Below are positions 33,804 through 44,277 of a DNA stretch of 64,000 nucleotides, piece after piece. A program made the translations under genes and the position numbers. The notes under the pieces were generated by a model. The model saw nothing but the letters and a program-made list of their open reading frames with translations, searched no databases and was not told where the DNA came from. How positions within the stretch are numbered: the stretch's first letter is position 1; each line of letters opens with the position of its first letter. Source of the stretch: Crossaster papposus (taxonomy: Eukaryota; Echinodermata; Asteroidea; Velatida; Solasteridae); the NCBI GenBank assembly GCA_037893245.1, contig JBAIAA010000401.1, forward strand, positions 310,001-374,000. Direction: 5' to 3'.

Positions 33804-33975
33804 AGCACGATATGTGGCAGAGAAAACCCCCCCTCTTTTGTGTTGACCATTGTGTTCCCGGAATCTCAGGAATTCTTTTTAGGTTTCAAGGGGGGATGGG
33901 TTAGGTTACAATAGTGCTGAGTGCGTATGAAGTATAGGGATACGAGGGGGGTACCCCTCTGCCACATATCGTGCT
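33804..33975. mobile_element. MITE, AGCACGATATGTGGCAGAG family, copy 2
   Basis: Same ends and interior as 12705-12900 but with a 7-base C-run in place of the about 30-base run there. It follows the piggyBac fragments directly. Confidence 0.8.
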
Positions 33976-34057
33976 GGGTATAGTACAGTATGCATGTAAA
34001 CACAAAGTGTGTTGAGAGCGCACTTCAATGAAATTGCTCAAAAAACACTGGGGCTGG

Positions 34058-34323
34058 ATCATTGCCCATATTCTGCCGTGCTAACGATTGAAGTCGGCGC
34101 GAACGAGAAGTGCAACATGGCGGACCCAAGACGTCACTTCTGTGAGCCAATGAAATGTCCAAGTGTAGAGGTCAGTGGATTCACTCTGTACAATGTTTAT
34201 TTATAAACATTACGTCATACGTACCGTACCCACTGACCTCTACACCTGGACATTTCATTGGCTCACAGAGTAACGTCGTGGGTCCGCCATGTTGCCGACT
34301 TCAAGGGTGAATGGGCAATGATC
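34058..34323. mobile_element. Foldback element, 266 bp
   Basis: ggatcattgcccatattctg...catggcggacccaagacgt...gagccaatgaaatgtcca...gtagaggtcagtgg is mirrored by ccactgacctctac...tggacatttcattggctc...cgtgggtccgccatg...gggcaatgatcc. The centre is about 50 bp. Confidence 0.8.
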
Positions 34324-34503
34324 CGTCCATGGGTAGAGGTCAGTGGGCTGGAGTCACACTGCAGCTCCTTGCTAAGGGTACTCTCTTAAATGAGTGGGTT
34401 GTATTGAAAGGGTTAACATGAAAGAGAAGTTCTCACAGTCACATATAGCTAGACGAAACCCTTTCTTAAAAACATTGGTTGGAACAATCATATGGAGGTA
34501 TAA

Positions 34504-37375
34504 CTTATACCCCAGTCACAATTGGCTTGCGATGGGTTTGCGATTAGTTTGCGGCGGATTTCTAGGCATTTTCGGCCGGGGCCCCACGGGACTCCTTGCG
34601 GCTGCTGGGTCATTTTTTGGCATCGGGCGGGCATCGAGTTACTTTTAACCGAGCCAAATTTTGGACAACCCAGACAATCAATATATCGGCCAGGCGCCAC
34701 CCACACGCCGGCCGGGTCCCGCCAGGCGTCCGGCCGACTTGGCGGTGCCTGGCCGGAAATCGGCCGGGGGCCAGACGGCGCCCTGCCGGCGCCCAGCCTG
34801 AAATCGGTCATGCATCGGCCGGGGCTCGCAGGGTAAAAAAAGCGGCTCATCTACATCTACACACAGTTTATCACACAAGTTTCATAGTGCAAGTACTACA
34901 TCTCTTCTTTAGCCACCAATGCAACAAGAACCATGTTGTAGCGGTATAGCGTGCAAACGCCAACCTCTCCCTCAACCGGGCGACCTACACGCGCTGTGCA
35001 GGTGCCCGCAAGCGTTGTGGAGGTATCAACGGCATTTTCTTATTTAATGGCCCTGTCACACCAGAACATTTTAGGCCAACGCGTGAGTAGCGTGTTGTAA
35101 TTTTGGCAACACGCTGGCAAACGCTAACCAACGCTAGGCCAGCGTTAGCAACACGATGAGCGCGTTACTCACACGCTGGGACACGCTGTCATACGCTGAG
35201 GAAATTTGTTTTCTTCAAAATAGCTACAATTTCCAGCGTTTGCCAGCTTGTGACTGCACACGCTGGCGGCGCGTTTTAGATTCGTTACTCACGCGTCGAA
35301 CACGCTAGGCGATCGTTATCAACCCGCTACTCACACGCTGGCGTACGCCGGCGTACGCTTGCGACACGCTGGTTATGGCCCTGCCACACCAGGACGTTTT
35401 AGGCCAATGCACGAGTAGCGCGTTAAAAATAGTTGATACGCTGGCAATTGCTGAACTTTCACAGAAACAGTCAAGTGTTCATACAGGTTGATAACGGGTT
35501 CATAGCGTATGCCGGCGCGTAAGTAGCGTGTGAGGAACGCGCTCAGCGTGTAATGAACGCATCACTGATTTATGTAAAAAATACGACAGCGGGTCGCCAG
35601 CGTGAGAGTAGTGGGTTGGTAACGATCGTCTAGCGCGTTCGACGCGTAAGTAACGGCCTTCTTGCGCGCCGCTAGCGTGTGCAGTCACACGCTGGCAAAC
35701 GCTCAATTTTTTTAGGTATGTTGAAAAACGTATTTTTGTCTCAGCGTGTGACAGCGTGTGACAGCGTGTGGGTAACGCGCTCAGCGCGTTGCGAAGGCTG
35801 GCCTAGCGTTGGTCAGCGTTTACCCGCGTGTTGCCGAAATTTCAACACGTTGGCCTAAAACGTTCTGGTGTGACAGGGCCATTACTGTAGTAGCGCGTCA
35901 TGTGTTCGTTGCCGTACGCTGGCGCGCGTTGGACCGCGCTACTCACGCGCTGGGCAGTCGTTCATCAGTCGTCGAGCGCGTTACTAACGCGTTATTCACG
36001 CGCTGGCGAACGCTATGAACCCGTTATTAACGCGTTATGGACACGCTGAAATCACGGTTCAACTTGACTTTTTCTGTGGAAGTTCAGCGTTTGCCAGCAT
36101 ATCAACTATTTTTAACGCGCTACTCACGCATTGGCCTAAAACGTTCTAGTGTGACAGGGCCATTAAGAAGGTCAGAGGAGAGCTTCTGCCGCCGGCCGTT
36201 GATCGCTGGCCACTCGACAGGCACACTACAGATGCCCGTCCGGCCGCCGTACGACCTGTACGAATTGGTTGGCACCCTGCCGGATACCGCAGGGGTATCG
36301 CAAGGACATAAGCAGGGCACCGGACGAGTGCCTGCCGGACACCGGCCGATAAACGGGCCAATAATTCGACCCCATTTCCAAGAAAGTCGGCCGATAGCCG
36401 GTCGGCGACCCCCTGGGCCCCGTCATGGCAGCGTACGGGGCACTTTTAATTGTGACTGTGACCGCCATATCGCACGATCTTTCGCCGACCTCTACACGCC
36501 GGCCGATGCCTAGAAATCGCACACGCCGCCCGGGCTCCGCTTTAATTGTGACTGGGGTATAATACCTCAGTAAAAATTCCTCAGCGTATGACAGCGTGTC
36601 CCAGCGTGTGAGTAACGCGCTCATCGTGTTGCTAACGCTGGCCTAGCGTTGGTTAGCGTTTGCCAGCGTGTTGCCAAAATTACAACACGCTACTCACGCG
36701 TTGGCCTAAAATGTTCTGGTGTGACAGGGCCATTAAATAAGAAAATGCCGTTGATACCTCCACAACGCTTGCGGGCACCTGCACAGCGCGTGTAGGTCGC
36801 CCGGTTGAGGGAGAGGTTGGCGTTTGCACGCTATACCGCTACAACCTGGTTCTTGTTGCATTGGTGGCTGAAGAAGAGATGTAGTACTTGCACTATGAAA
36901 CTTGTGTGATAAACTGTGTGTAGATGTAGATGAGCCGCTTTGTTTACCCTGCGAGCCCCGGCCGATGCATGACCGATTTCAGGCTGGGCGCCGGCGTCCG
37001 GCCCCCGGCTGATTTCTGGCCAGGCACCGCCAAGTCGGCCGGACGCCTGGCGGGACCCGGCCGGCGTGTGGGCGGCGCCTGGCCGATATATTGATTGTCT
37101 GGGTTGTCCAAAATTTGGCTCGGCGCCCTCCCGACGTGTGCGATGCCCTGCCGGACATCGGCTAGGCATCGACCGATTTATTGGCGATCAGTTTGCGATG
37201 CAAAACGCCGCACCAGGTTTTAAGTCCGAGTTAAAAGTAACTCGATGCCCGCCCGATGCCAAAAAATGACCCGGCAGCCGCAAGGAGTCCCGTGGGGCCC
37301 CGGCCGAAAATGCCTAGAAATCCGCCGCAAACTAATCGCAAACCCATCGCAAGCCAATTGTGACTGGGGTATAAG
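34504..37375. mobile_element. 2.9-kb concentric palindrome
   Basis: Outer termini cttataccccagtcacaattgg and ccaattgtgactggggtataag. The left arm (34504 to about 35048) and right arm (about 36733-37375) are reverse complements through gcgatgggtttgcgattag, ttcggccggggcccc, the gggcatcgagttacttttaa block and the cctctccctcaaccgggcg block. The left arm lacks about 110 bp that the right arm has (about 37125-37230). Just inside lie inverted termini of the TGGCCCTGTCACACC type (35048 and 36732), then the composite 35048-36162. A further aattgtgactggggta terminus lies at about 36543. All open frames inside are shadows of the repeats. Confidence 0.75.
35048..36162. mobile_element. Nested Harbinger-type MITE composite, copy 1
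   Basis: The outer part starts tggccctgtcacaccagaac after TAA. An inner element (35376-35881) with the same type of ends is flanked by TTA on both sides. The interior is built from words such as acgctggc, gcgtgtgagtagcg and cagcgtttgcc. The whole composite is matched in reverse complement by 41514-42668. Confidence 0.8.
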
Positions 37376-38942
37376 CAAGCCTACATTGTACAAAATAAAC
37401 TCGTAATTTTACGGGAAATTCCTGGCAGTTTGGACGCCAGTACTTTACTGTAGAAAAACGGTGGAAAATGTTAACGGGGCACGGGCTGTTTTGACGGCTT
37501 TTGAAAGCTGTCGGTGTACATTACTGTCCCCGTAAATGTACCTTGCTATTCCTGTAAAAATACAGGGTATAACAAAATTACAGTACGTTGCTGGAATTTA
37601 TTTAGCTAGGTTACCATAGTAACTGCAATTTTACAATTTACAACAGTGAGAACCAAACGTTTAAATAACTATATTACACATTACCATACAAATTGTACAA
37701 TAACCTACTTAACACTATACTGGATACTGTCGTGGTTTAGTTTTATATTCAGCTTTTCTGACCATGGTGAAGTCACGGTTTCACCATAAATATTTAAATA
37801 TTTAAATACGAAAAGAAATTTCATGCAATTTTTCACTTATGTTTGCAACAAATCTAAATTTGATCATAGATTCCTTAGAATAATAATTATACATTTCGCT
37901 CAAGAAAGTGTTTTTTTGGACAAAACACCAAAATTTAACATGACATATTTTGTGAGTTCTGATTGGTCAGTTGCTGCGTAATAAGATTCATGTTCGATAA
38001 CAGTAGAATCGTTGTAAATAAACAACACTTTGTTGGTGTTGCTGTATATTTACACAAATATGTTGTATTTTGACAGTGTTCTTGTAAATTTATATAATCT
38101 TTGCATAAATTAACGTCCGCGTGATATTTTCAAGGCACACTACCGTAATTTTACGTCCAAAATCCATTAAAAAATAAATACGGCGATTGTTGGTTTTTTT
38201 ACAGGTGAAAAAAACTGTTATTTTACGGTTATTTTTTACAGTGTACCGACCTGCCAATCATGGAACTAACTAGGAAGTCTATTATTAAGAATAACATCAT
38301 ACGTTGCTATTGACATTGCTTTATTGTTTATGTTTATTGTTTTATGTTTTATGTTTTTATAATTACAAGGATATTGTTGAGACTGGTACCACACGGCAAG
38401 CAGGGATTGATTAAACTGTACAACTCTGCCATCTAAGAACTCATCCCCCGACACGACGAGTAAGCAATGGCCAAATAAACAAATAGCGCTACCCGTTGTC
38501 AGAGAAAGTGAAGACCTCAAGGTATAAATAATGGGTGACGCGACGGACATAGGGCAGGGGAAGGTAATATGAGATAATATATTAAGCTCATTTGCATAGT
38601 TTGCATAAAGATAGGTAAAGTCATACAAAACGAACATTGGTTATTGAAATCCCTTTCTTTCTTAAAGTTGGTGTGTTCGTGCTTTTAGGGGTTTGCACCC
38701 TAAAAAATGGATTTTTAAATTTAATTTGTAATTTTCTAGCATGGTATTTGTTATGAGCTTTTGAATAAGACATCGCACGAACAAACAATCGGCCAACGGC
38801 GAGTGATTATTAAATAATTCGTGGGGGCCTAGTATGCGCATGCGCTTTTTCGACTGCATGTTCAACGCGCGTTGTAATAGCCAAAAGTTAAAAATATACT
38901 TTGCAAGCTTGCTACTATTACAAACTTTATTTAGCCTATTAC
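37376..38942. other. Intergenic stretch, no gene seen
   Basis: AT-rich, with scattered ttacagt/ttttacgg words, e.g. at 37404-37600 and 38145-38240. No coding frame is credible; the minus frame at 38266-38637 has no domain. Confidence 0.5.
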
Positions 38943-38946
38943 TTAA

Positions 38947-40203
38947 AGATGGACTACAACGGAATAATGATAAAGGCTTTGTTGCCTTTTTTTGTTCGAG
39001 AAATGTATAATGATTACTAATATATCATTAGTATTCAATAAATCTTGTTCCTTCATGCAAAAAAAACCCAAAATTGATCGGCGTTCTACGACCCAGAAAA
39101 ACTCAGTTTCAGCAAAAGCCCTTAACTCATGAATAATTCATACGTTGTGTGTGACGTACTACCCATGACGATTTACTCGGGTCGATCGTGTGCGTGCATT
39201 TTTACCGTACAATGCAATGCGGAATAACAGCGGACAAGCTAGGCTATATTTTGGTACAACTATTTTCGACCGAAAAACAGCGAAAAATGTCCGATAGCAG
39301 CGAGTATTGGGAAGACCACAGTATAGATGAGGAAGAGGCATTTCGTGGAGGTACTTCTGAGGACAGGTATGGCAGCTCTAGCGATGAGGGGAGCTCACCA
39401 GACGAGAGAGAAGGCGATGACTCTGCGGCCACGGCAGACCCGGCGGTTGCCGATGACTCGGCCGACGTAGAAGCAGTAGGCCTGGTGGTAGTAGTACGAA
39501 TTCTCTCCATGTTTGGCGCTTTCAATGTGGGGATCGATCCAGGCTTTAAACGAAACTTTGTTGTCAATCCCAGTGAATTTTTCAAAGCACTTGAAGGTTC
39601 AACACAGTCCTCTGAAAAATGTGCTGAACAAATCAAAGGCCTACTTCTTGCCGAGAAGGTCAGAAGGTGAAATCCTTTCGTGTAATATTTACGAACTTCA
39701 CCCATTCCTTTGATAACGCAGGATCCCGCGGAAATTGCACAAAATGAATCTCTGGATTCTTCGAACAATTTCTCGTGCATCCAGTCCACCAACAACACAT
39801 GAAGTTGGCATTATTGTAGCTGATAGTGATACACTATACAAAAAAGATTCGTAAAAACTTCATGCCTCTGCATGAAAACGCATACATAATACACACGGAA
39901 TAACATGGCGTTTTTTGTTTACTCTCGGTTGCTCATGGGTAGTACGTCATCACTTTTCGCTGGTTTACAAGTCCGCTGGTACTATATCGTGGATTTCATT
40001 GTGGTTTTCAGTGGATCTTTGCCGGGAACCAGTACAGGGCGGGAAATTTCAAAATCGAAGAATCGAGGTCTAATTTTTTCGGTCAAATTGCAACAAAATT
40101 ATTTAGAGAAAAACATGACCGTAACAATAAAGTGTTACCTGAACACAACATAAACAAGGTCCGATAATAAATTTAATGTGTGAGTTTTCGTTGTAGTCCA
40201 TCT
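38947..40203 (-). mobile_element. Kolobok-like THAP element, copy 2
   Basis: A 1257-bp copy of 7804-9059, flanked by TTAA at 38943-38946 and 40204-40207, with the same terminal inverted repeats. It is highly similar throughout by eye. Differences include short indels in the Ser/Glu-rich part and an 8-bp duplication near 39660-39670. Confidence 0.85.
39244..39800 (-). pseudogene. THAP-domain protein, frameshifted copy
   Basis: Same protein as 8100-8663. An extra 8 bp (aaggtcag duplicated next to aaggtga, about 39657-39670) shifts the frame inside the THAP domain between the first Cys pair and the LICSAHFSEDC block. Downstream of it the C-terminal half is still readable (SARSRPLICSAHF onward). 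The Ser/Pro-rich linker is shorter than in copy 1. Confidence 0.75.
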
Positions 40204-40305
40204 TTAAGATTTAACTTTAAACTACTCGGCAGTATAAATTACCACGTCCAGATGCTTCATGCTCGCTAGTTGGCCGTCAATCCGTCATATGTGTTATTTT
40301 ACTTA

Positions 40306-40566
40306 ATGGGCACTTTGGGAGACAAATTAGCGATAGTTTTGATTCACTTGGGAGACAGTGGCACTTAGGGAGACATTTCAGTGTCTCCCTAAGTGTCTAG
40401 CTACCCAACAAAACGACATTTGGGAGTTATTTTTGCTCGGAGAAGACAGATTTGGGTCTAAATAGCATAAATATGTAATTTCGTGGCGAAAGCTCTAGGT
40501 AAAAACGGGTTAGGGTACAAAAAAGATTGTGTACGTCTCTATGGGATTGTCTCCCAAAGTACCCAT
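40306..40566. mobile_element. Foldback/MITE with TGGGCACTTTGGGAGACA ends
   Basis: atgggcactttgggagaca at the left is mirrored by tgtctcccaaagtacccat at the right. The interior includes gggagacagtggcacttagggagacatttcagtgtctccctaagtg, another local hairpin. Confidence 0.75.
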
Positions 40567-40573
40567 TTGGGCG

Positions 40574-40604
<31 letters not shown>

Positions 40605-40606
40605 GG
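40574..40606. repeat. (TTA)n microsatellite
   Basis: About ten ATT/TTA units directly following the foldback at 40306-40566. Confidence 0.85.
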
Positions 40607-41230
40607 TTTATTACAATTCAAACGTCACAGCTGTAGAGCTGAATTATGTTTAAAATTACATTAAAATTAAAAAATCACGAAAATATAAACTTATACAACA
40701 ATTCATTAAAGTATATAGTTGATAAAAACAATATACAAGTATGTAATTAAAATATGAATTAAATGATATAATTACACATTATAAAAAAAAACACTCGGCC
40801 AATGAACCGTCACAAACATTAGTACATGTACTGGAAAGCACGCGTGAGCAGATTTCAGAACCACATAATGCCTATACTTTCAAAATCTTTGAACAATTTG
40901 AAGAACAAAAAGTGTTCAAGCTCCACAGAAAATGATAATCAAATGAAAATGATAATGTTGTCTTTTATTTTAGTTTCAATTTTTCAATGATTTTTTTTGG
41001 AGACTCTTACCCAATGAAGAACACTCCTAAAACGAATGTTTCCTTAACTGGAAAAATAGCGCCAATTTCAGACCCAATTTTTGCCAAAATGCTCACAATT
41101 AGAAACTCCAAGTCCAAGCCAAAGGTTTAGTGCCACTGCCATCAATTCCTCACTTTCCAAGGCTCTAGACGAAAGATATACACTTTATAACAAAAAATTC
41201 GTACAATTTCGGGAAACCATTGTAAACAGG

Positions 41231-41257
41231 AGGGGGGGGGGGGGGGGGGGGGGGGGT
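41231..41257. repeat. Poly-G tract
   Basis: A run of about 26 G. No other feature in 40610-41510 was recognised. Confidence 0.85.
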
Positions 41258-41513
41258 AAGAGGTTGACATAAATATAAAATGCATGAGGAACCTTTTTCA
41301 AAATTTCTCCACAGATGTATTCTTATCTTACATGTATGTGTAGTTTAACTGTCTTTTCATAATTTTTGTGACGGAATAAGAATTAGAAAGTCACCAACTG
41401 TATGTTTTAAAGACATTGTAAGTCACCTATACCGCAGGGATACGACACCGTCGAGGCGACACGCTACCAAACGAACCAGATAGACGCAGGAGGACTGGTA
41501 CATGGTACGCTAA

Positions 41514-42668
41514 TGGCCCTGTCACACTAGAACGTTTTAGGCCAACGCGTGAGTAGCGCGTTAAAAATAGTTGATACGCTGGCAAACGCTTAACTTCCAC
41601 AGAAAAAGTCAAGTGGAACCGTGATTTCAGCGTGTCCATAACGCGTTAATAACGGGTTCATAGCGTTCACCAGCGCGTGAATAACGCGTTAGTAACGCGC
41701 TCGACGACTGATAAACGACTGCCCAGCGCGTGAGTAGCGCGGTCCAACGCGCGCCAGCGTACGGCAACGACCACATGATTAGTTGTACAAAAAGATGACG
41801 CGCTACTACAGTAATGGCCCTGTCACACCAGAACGTTTTAGGCCAACGTGCTGAAATTTCGGCAACACGCGGGTAAACGTTGACCAATGCTAGGCCAGCG
41901 TTCGCAACGCGCTGAGCGCGTTACCCACACGCTGGAACACGCTGTCACACGCTGAGACAAAAATACGTTTTTCAACATACCTAAAAAAAATCAGCGTTTG
42001 CCAGCGTGTGACTGCACACGCTGGCGGCGCGCAAGAAGGCCGTTACTCACGCGTCGAACGCGCTAGACGATCGTTACCAAACCACTACTCTCACGCTGGC
42101 GACCCGCTGTCGTATTTTTACTATAAATCAGTGATGCGTTCCTTACACGCTGAGCGCGTTCCTCACACGCTACTTACGCGCTGGCATACGCTATGAACCC
42201 GTTATCAACCTGTTTGGACACGCTGAAATCACGGTTCTACTTGACTTTTTCTGTGAAAGTTCAGCAATTGCCAGCGTATCAACTATTTTTAACGGGCTAC
42301 TCATGCATTGGCCTAAAACGTCCTGGTGTAGTAGGGCCATAACCAGCGTGTCGCAAGCGTACGCCGGCGTACGCCATCGTGTGAGTAGCGGGTTGATAAC
42401 GATCGCCTAGCGTGTTCGACGCGTGAGTAACGAATCTAAAACGCGCCGCCAGCGTGTGCAGTCACACGCTGGCAAACGCTGGAAATTGTAGCTATGTTGA
42501 AAAAAATATTTTTTCCTCAGCGTATGACAGCGTGTCCCAGCGTGTGAGTAACGCGCTCATCGTATTGCTAACGCTGGCCTAGCGTTGGTCAGCGTTTGCC
42601 AGCGTGTTGCCAAAATTACAACACGCTAATCACGCGTTGGCCTAAAATGTTCTGGTGTGACAGGGCCA
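41514..42668. mobile_element. Nested Harbinger-type MITE composite, copy 2
   Basis: The outer element is flanked by TAA at 41511-41513 and 42669-42671, with termini tggccctgtcacactagaac and gttctggtgtgacagggcca. The inner element 41815-42339 has TAA at 41812-41814 and 42340-42342. The whole is the reverse complement of 35048-36162 with scattered differences, so the nested composite itself was duplicated or moved. Confidence 0.85.
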
Positions 42669-42671
42669 TAA

Positions 42672-44140
42672 CGACGAACGACACAATATTCATTACATTT
42701 GTGTCAAAGGGGATCCCTACTAAGCTTTGGTTTTGGGGGATCCCCTTCCACATCTATACAATTGAAAATGTGTGTAATGAATTCGTAAATTTAAAACTAA
42801 TTTCACAGATATCTTGCATTCTATTGTTATTTTGATGAAATGTGGTACAAATATTAAAGAATGAATAAATGAATGAAAGCATTATTAAATGTGTATGTTG
42901 CATGTGCTGTTCACATTGAAATTTTCAATGTGAACATCACATACAACATACACAAATAATTTACAAAAAAGAACAGGGTTGTTGCAGTGTATTGTGATTT
43001 ATACATGTAGGCCTATGCGATTTACACACCACCGTATATAATTGCAAGGTTGTTTGGAATCGATTGGTTAATATTAATGACACACCCTGCAAACAGCATT
43101 ATTCATGTGTTCTAAGTTCAAGATTTTGAGTATATTTACTTTATGATTATTGATTAACCATGTATGCCTCGACGTAGACGATAATGTTGGCTGTGACGCG
43201 TTGTTTTTCCCCATTCCTCGGCGCCATTTTGTGAATACATGTACAGGGTACCGGTCGGTAAGTTACATACTTATGCGTCTATAATTGCTTCCCCCACCCC
43301 CGGCTTGCCACAGGTTTTATGTCGGAGTTTGGGTACGTTTTTGTTAAGCCCCAGGGTGGGGATGTTGGTCACCCATAAGCATTTTTACCTTCTAACCAGA
43401 GCCCTATAACTCCTCTTTTTTCGAATTTCGGATTTACTTCTTGTCGTACTACTACAGTACAGTCCCGGCCTCCACGCCAAACAATAAACAATATGCAAAG
43501 TCTCTTACATGCAGCTTAAAAACATCACCAAAGCTGTGATAATACTCAACAACTTTACCTCAAAGTCGCCTAAATAGCTTTTCACATGTGAACAAGATCA
43601 ACTTCCGGGGCTTCGGGGGTACTCACGATCAATTTTTAACCTGCAAATCCAGGACATTGTACGACTGTCAGTATTTAAGCGAGTACTGCACTCTTGTTGT
43701 TTGCCATGATGATTCGCACCAAACTGGATGGTGCATGCCGGTGAAAAATTTAAAATTAATAACGTAACGTATCTTTCGCTGAACACTCCGATAGCTCAGT
43801 CGGATAACTCCATGGCGCAGAGATTTGAGGCCGGGGTTCGAGTCACGACGTTGCGATTTTGTTGTCTGGTTTTTTCCTTTGTTTTACGGATAATTTTTTT
43901 TAAAGGAAAAAAATCCGACATTTATAGGTTCGAATTTGTTTCTTCTAATTGTATTAAAATTCCAGTTTTAGTAAAGTTAGTATAGACCACTTTGCTTTCA
44001 TATTTTATAGTAAATATTGTAACGTTGAGCTGTTTAAAATGTACACCCCAATATCGACAAGAAATCGTCACTCATGGTTTAGAGTATTGTATCAGATGCA
44101 TATATATAGTAGATGTTTACTTGGTGGTTTTGTTTCATAG
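42672..44140. other. Intergenic stretch with hairpin and tRNA-like segment
   Basis: A hairpin at 42888-42950 (gtgtatgttgcatgtg...gaaattttcaatgtgaa...catacaacatacac) has about 25-bp arms. A tRNA-like segment is listed separately at 43787-43862. Nothing else is supported. Confidence 0.5.
43787..43862 (+). other. tRNA-like pseudogene or SINE head
   Basis: tagctcagtcggataactcc fits an A box and ggggttcgagtcacgac fits a B box, about 35 bp apart. The acceptor-stem ends (ctccgat and gttgcg) do not pair, so it is not a working tRNA as written. Confidence 0.45.
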
Positions 44141-44159
44141 AGTTAAATCTGAAACTGCG

Positions 44160-44277
44160 ATGGATACAGACGGAGCATCCCGTTCGGGCCACAAAGATAC
44201 ACGCAGTAAACTCCTCGGACTCGAAGAAAACGAGCCAGTGCTAGAAATGGAAGGGCAGTGGTCAAACTTAAGTGAAG
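44160..44277 (+). CDS. Candidate first coding exon of the ZU5-UPA gene
   Basis: Encodes MDTDGASRSGHKDTR onward, 39 codons and one extra base, ending with donor gtatac. A hydrophilic charged segment without a domain. The acceptor at 44140 (ttttgtttcatag) suggests a non-coding upstream exon. Its link to the downstream exons rests on phase agreement only. Confidence 0.45.

Noticed and set aside
34488..37269. Several 100-160-codon frames in the 2.9-kb palindrome
   Set aside because: They occur on both arms and both strands as mirror images and follow GC-rich repeat words, so they are by-products of non-coding repeats.
43787..43862. Functional tRNA gene
   Set aside because: A- and B-box-like sequences are present but the acceptor stem does not pair, so I list it only as tRNA-like.
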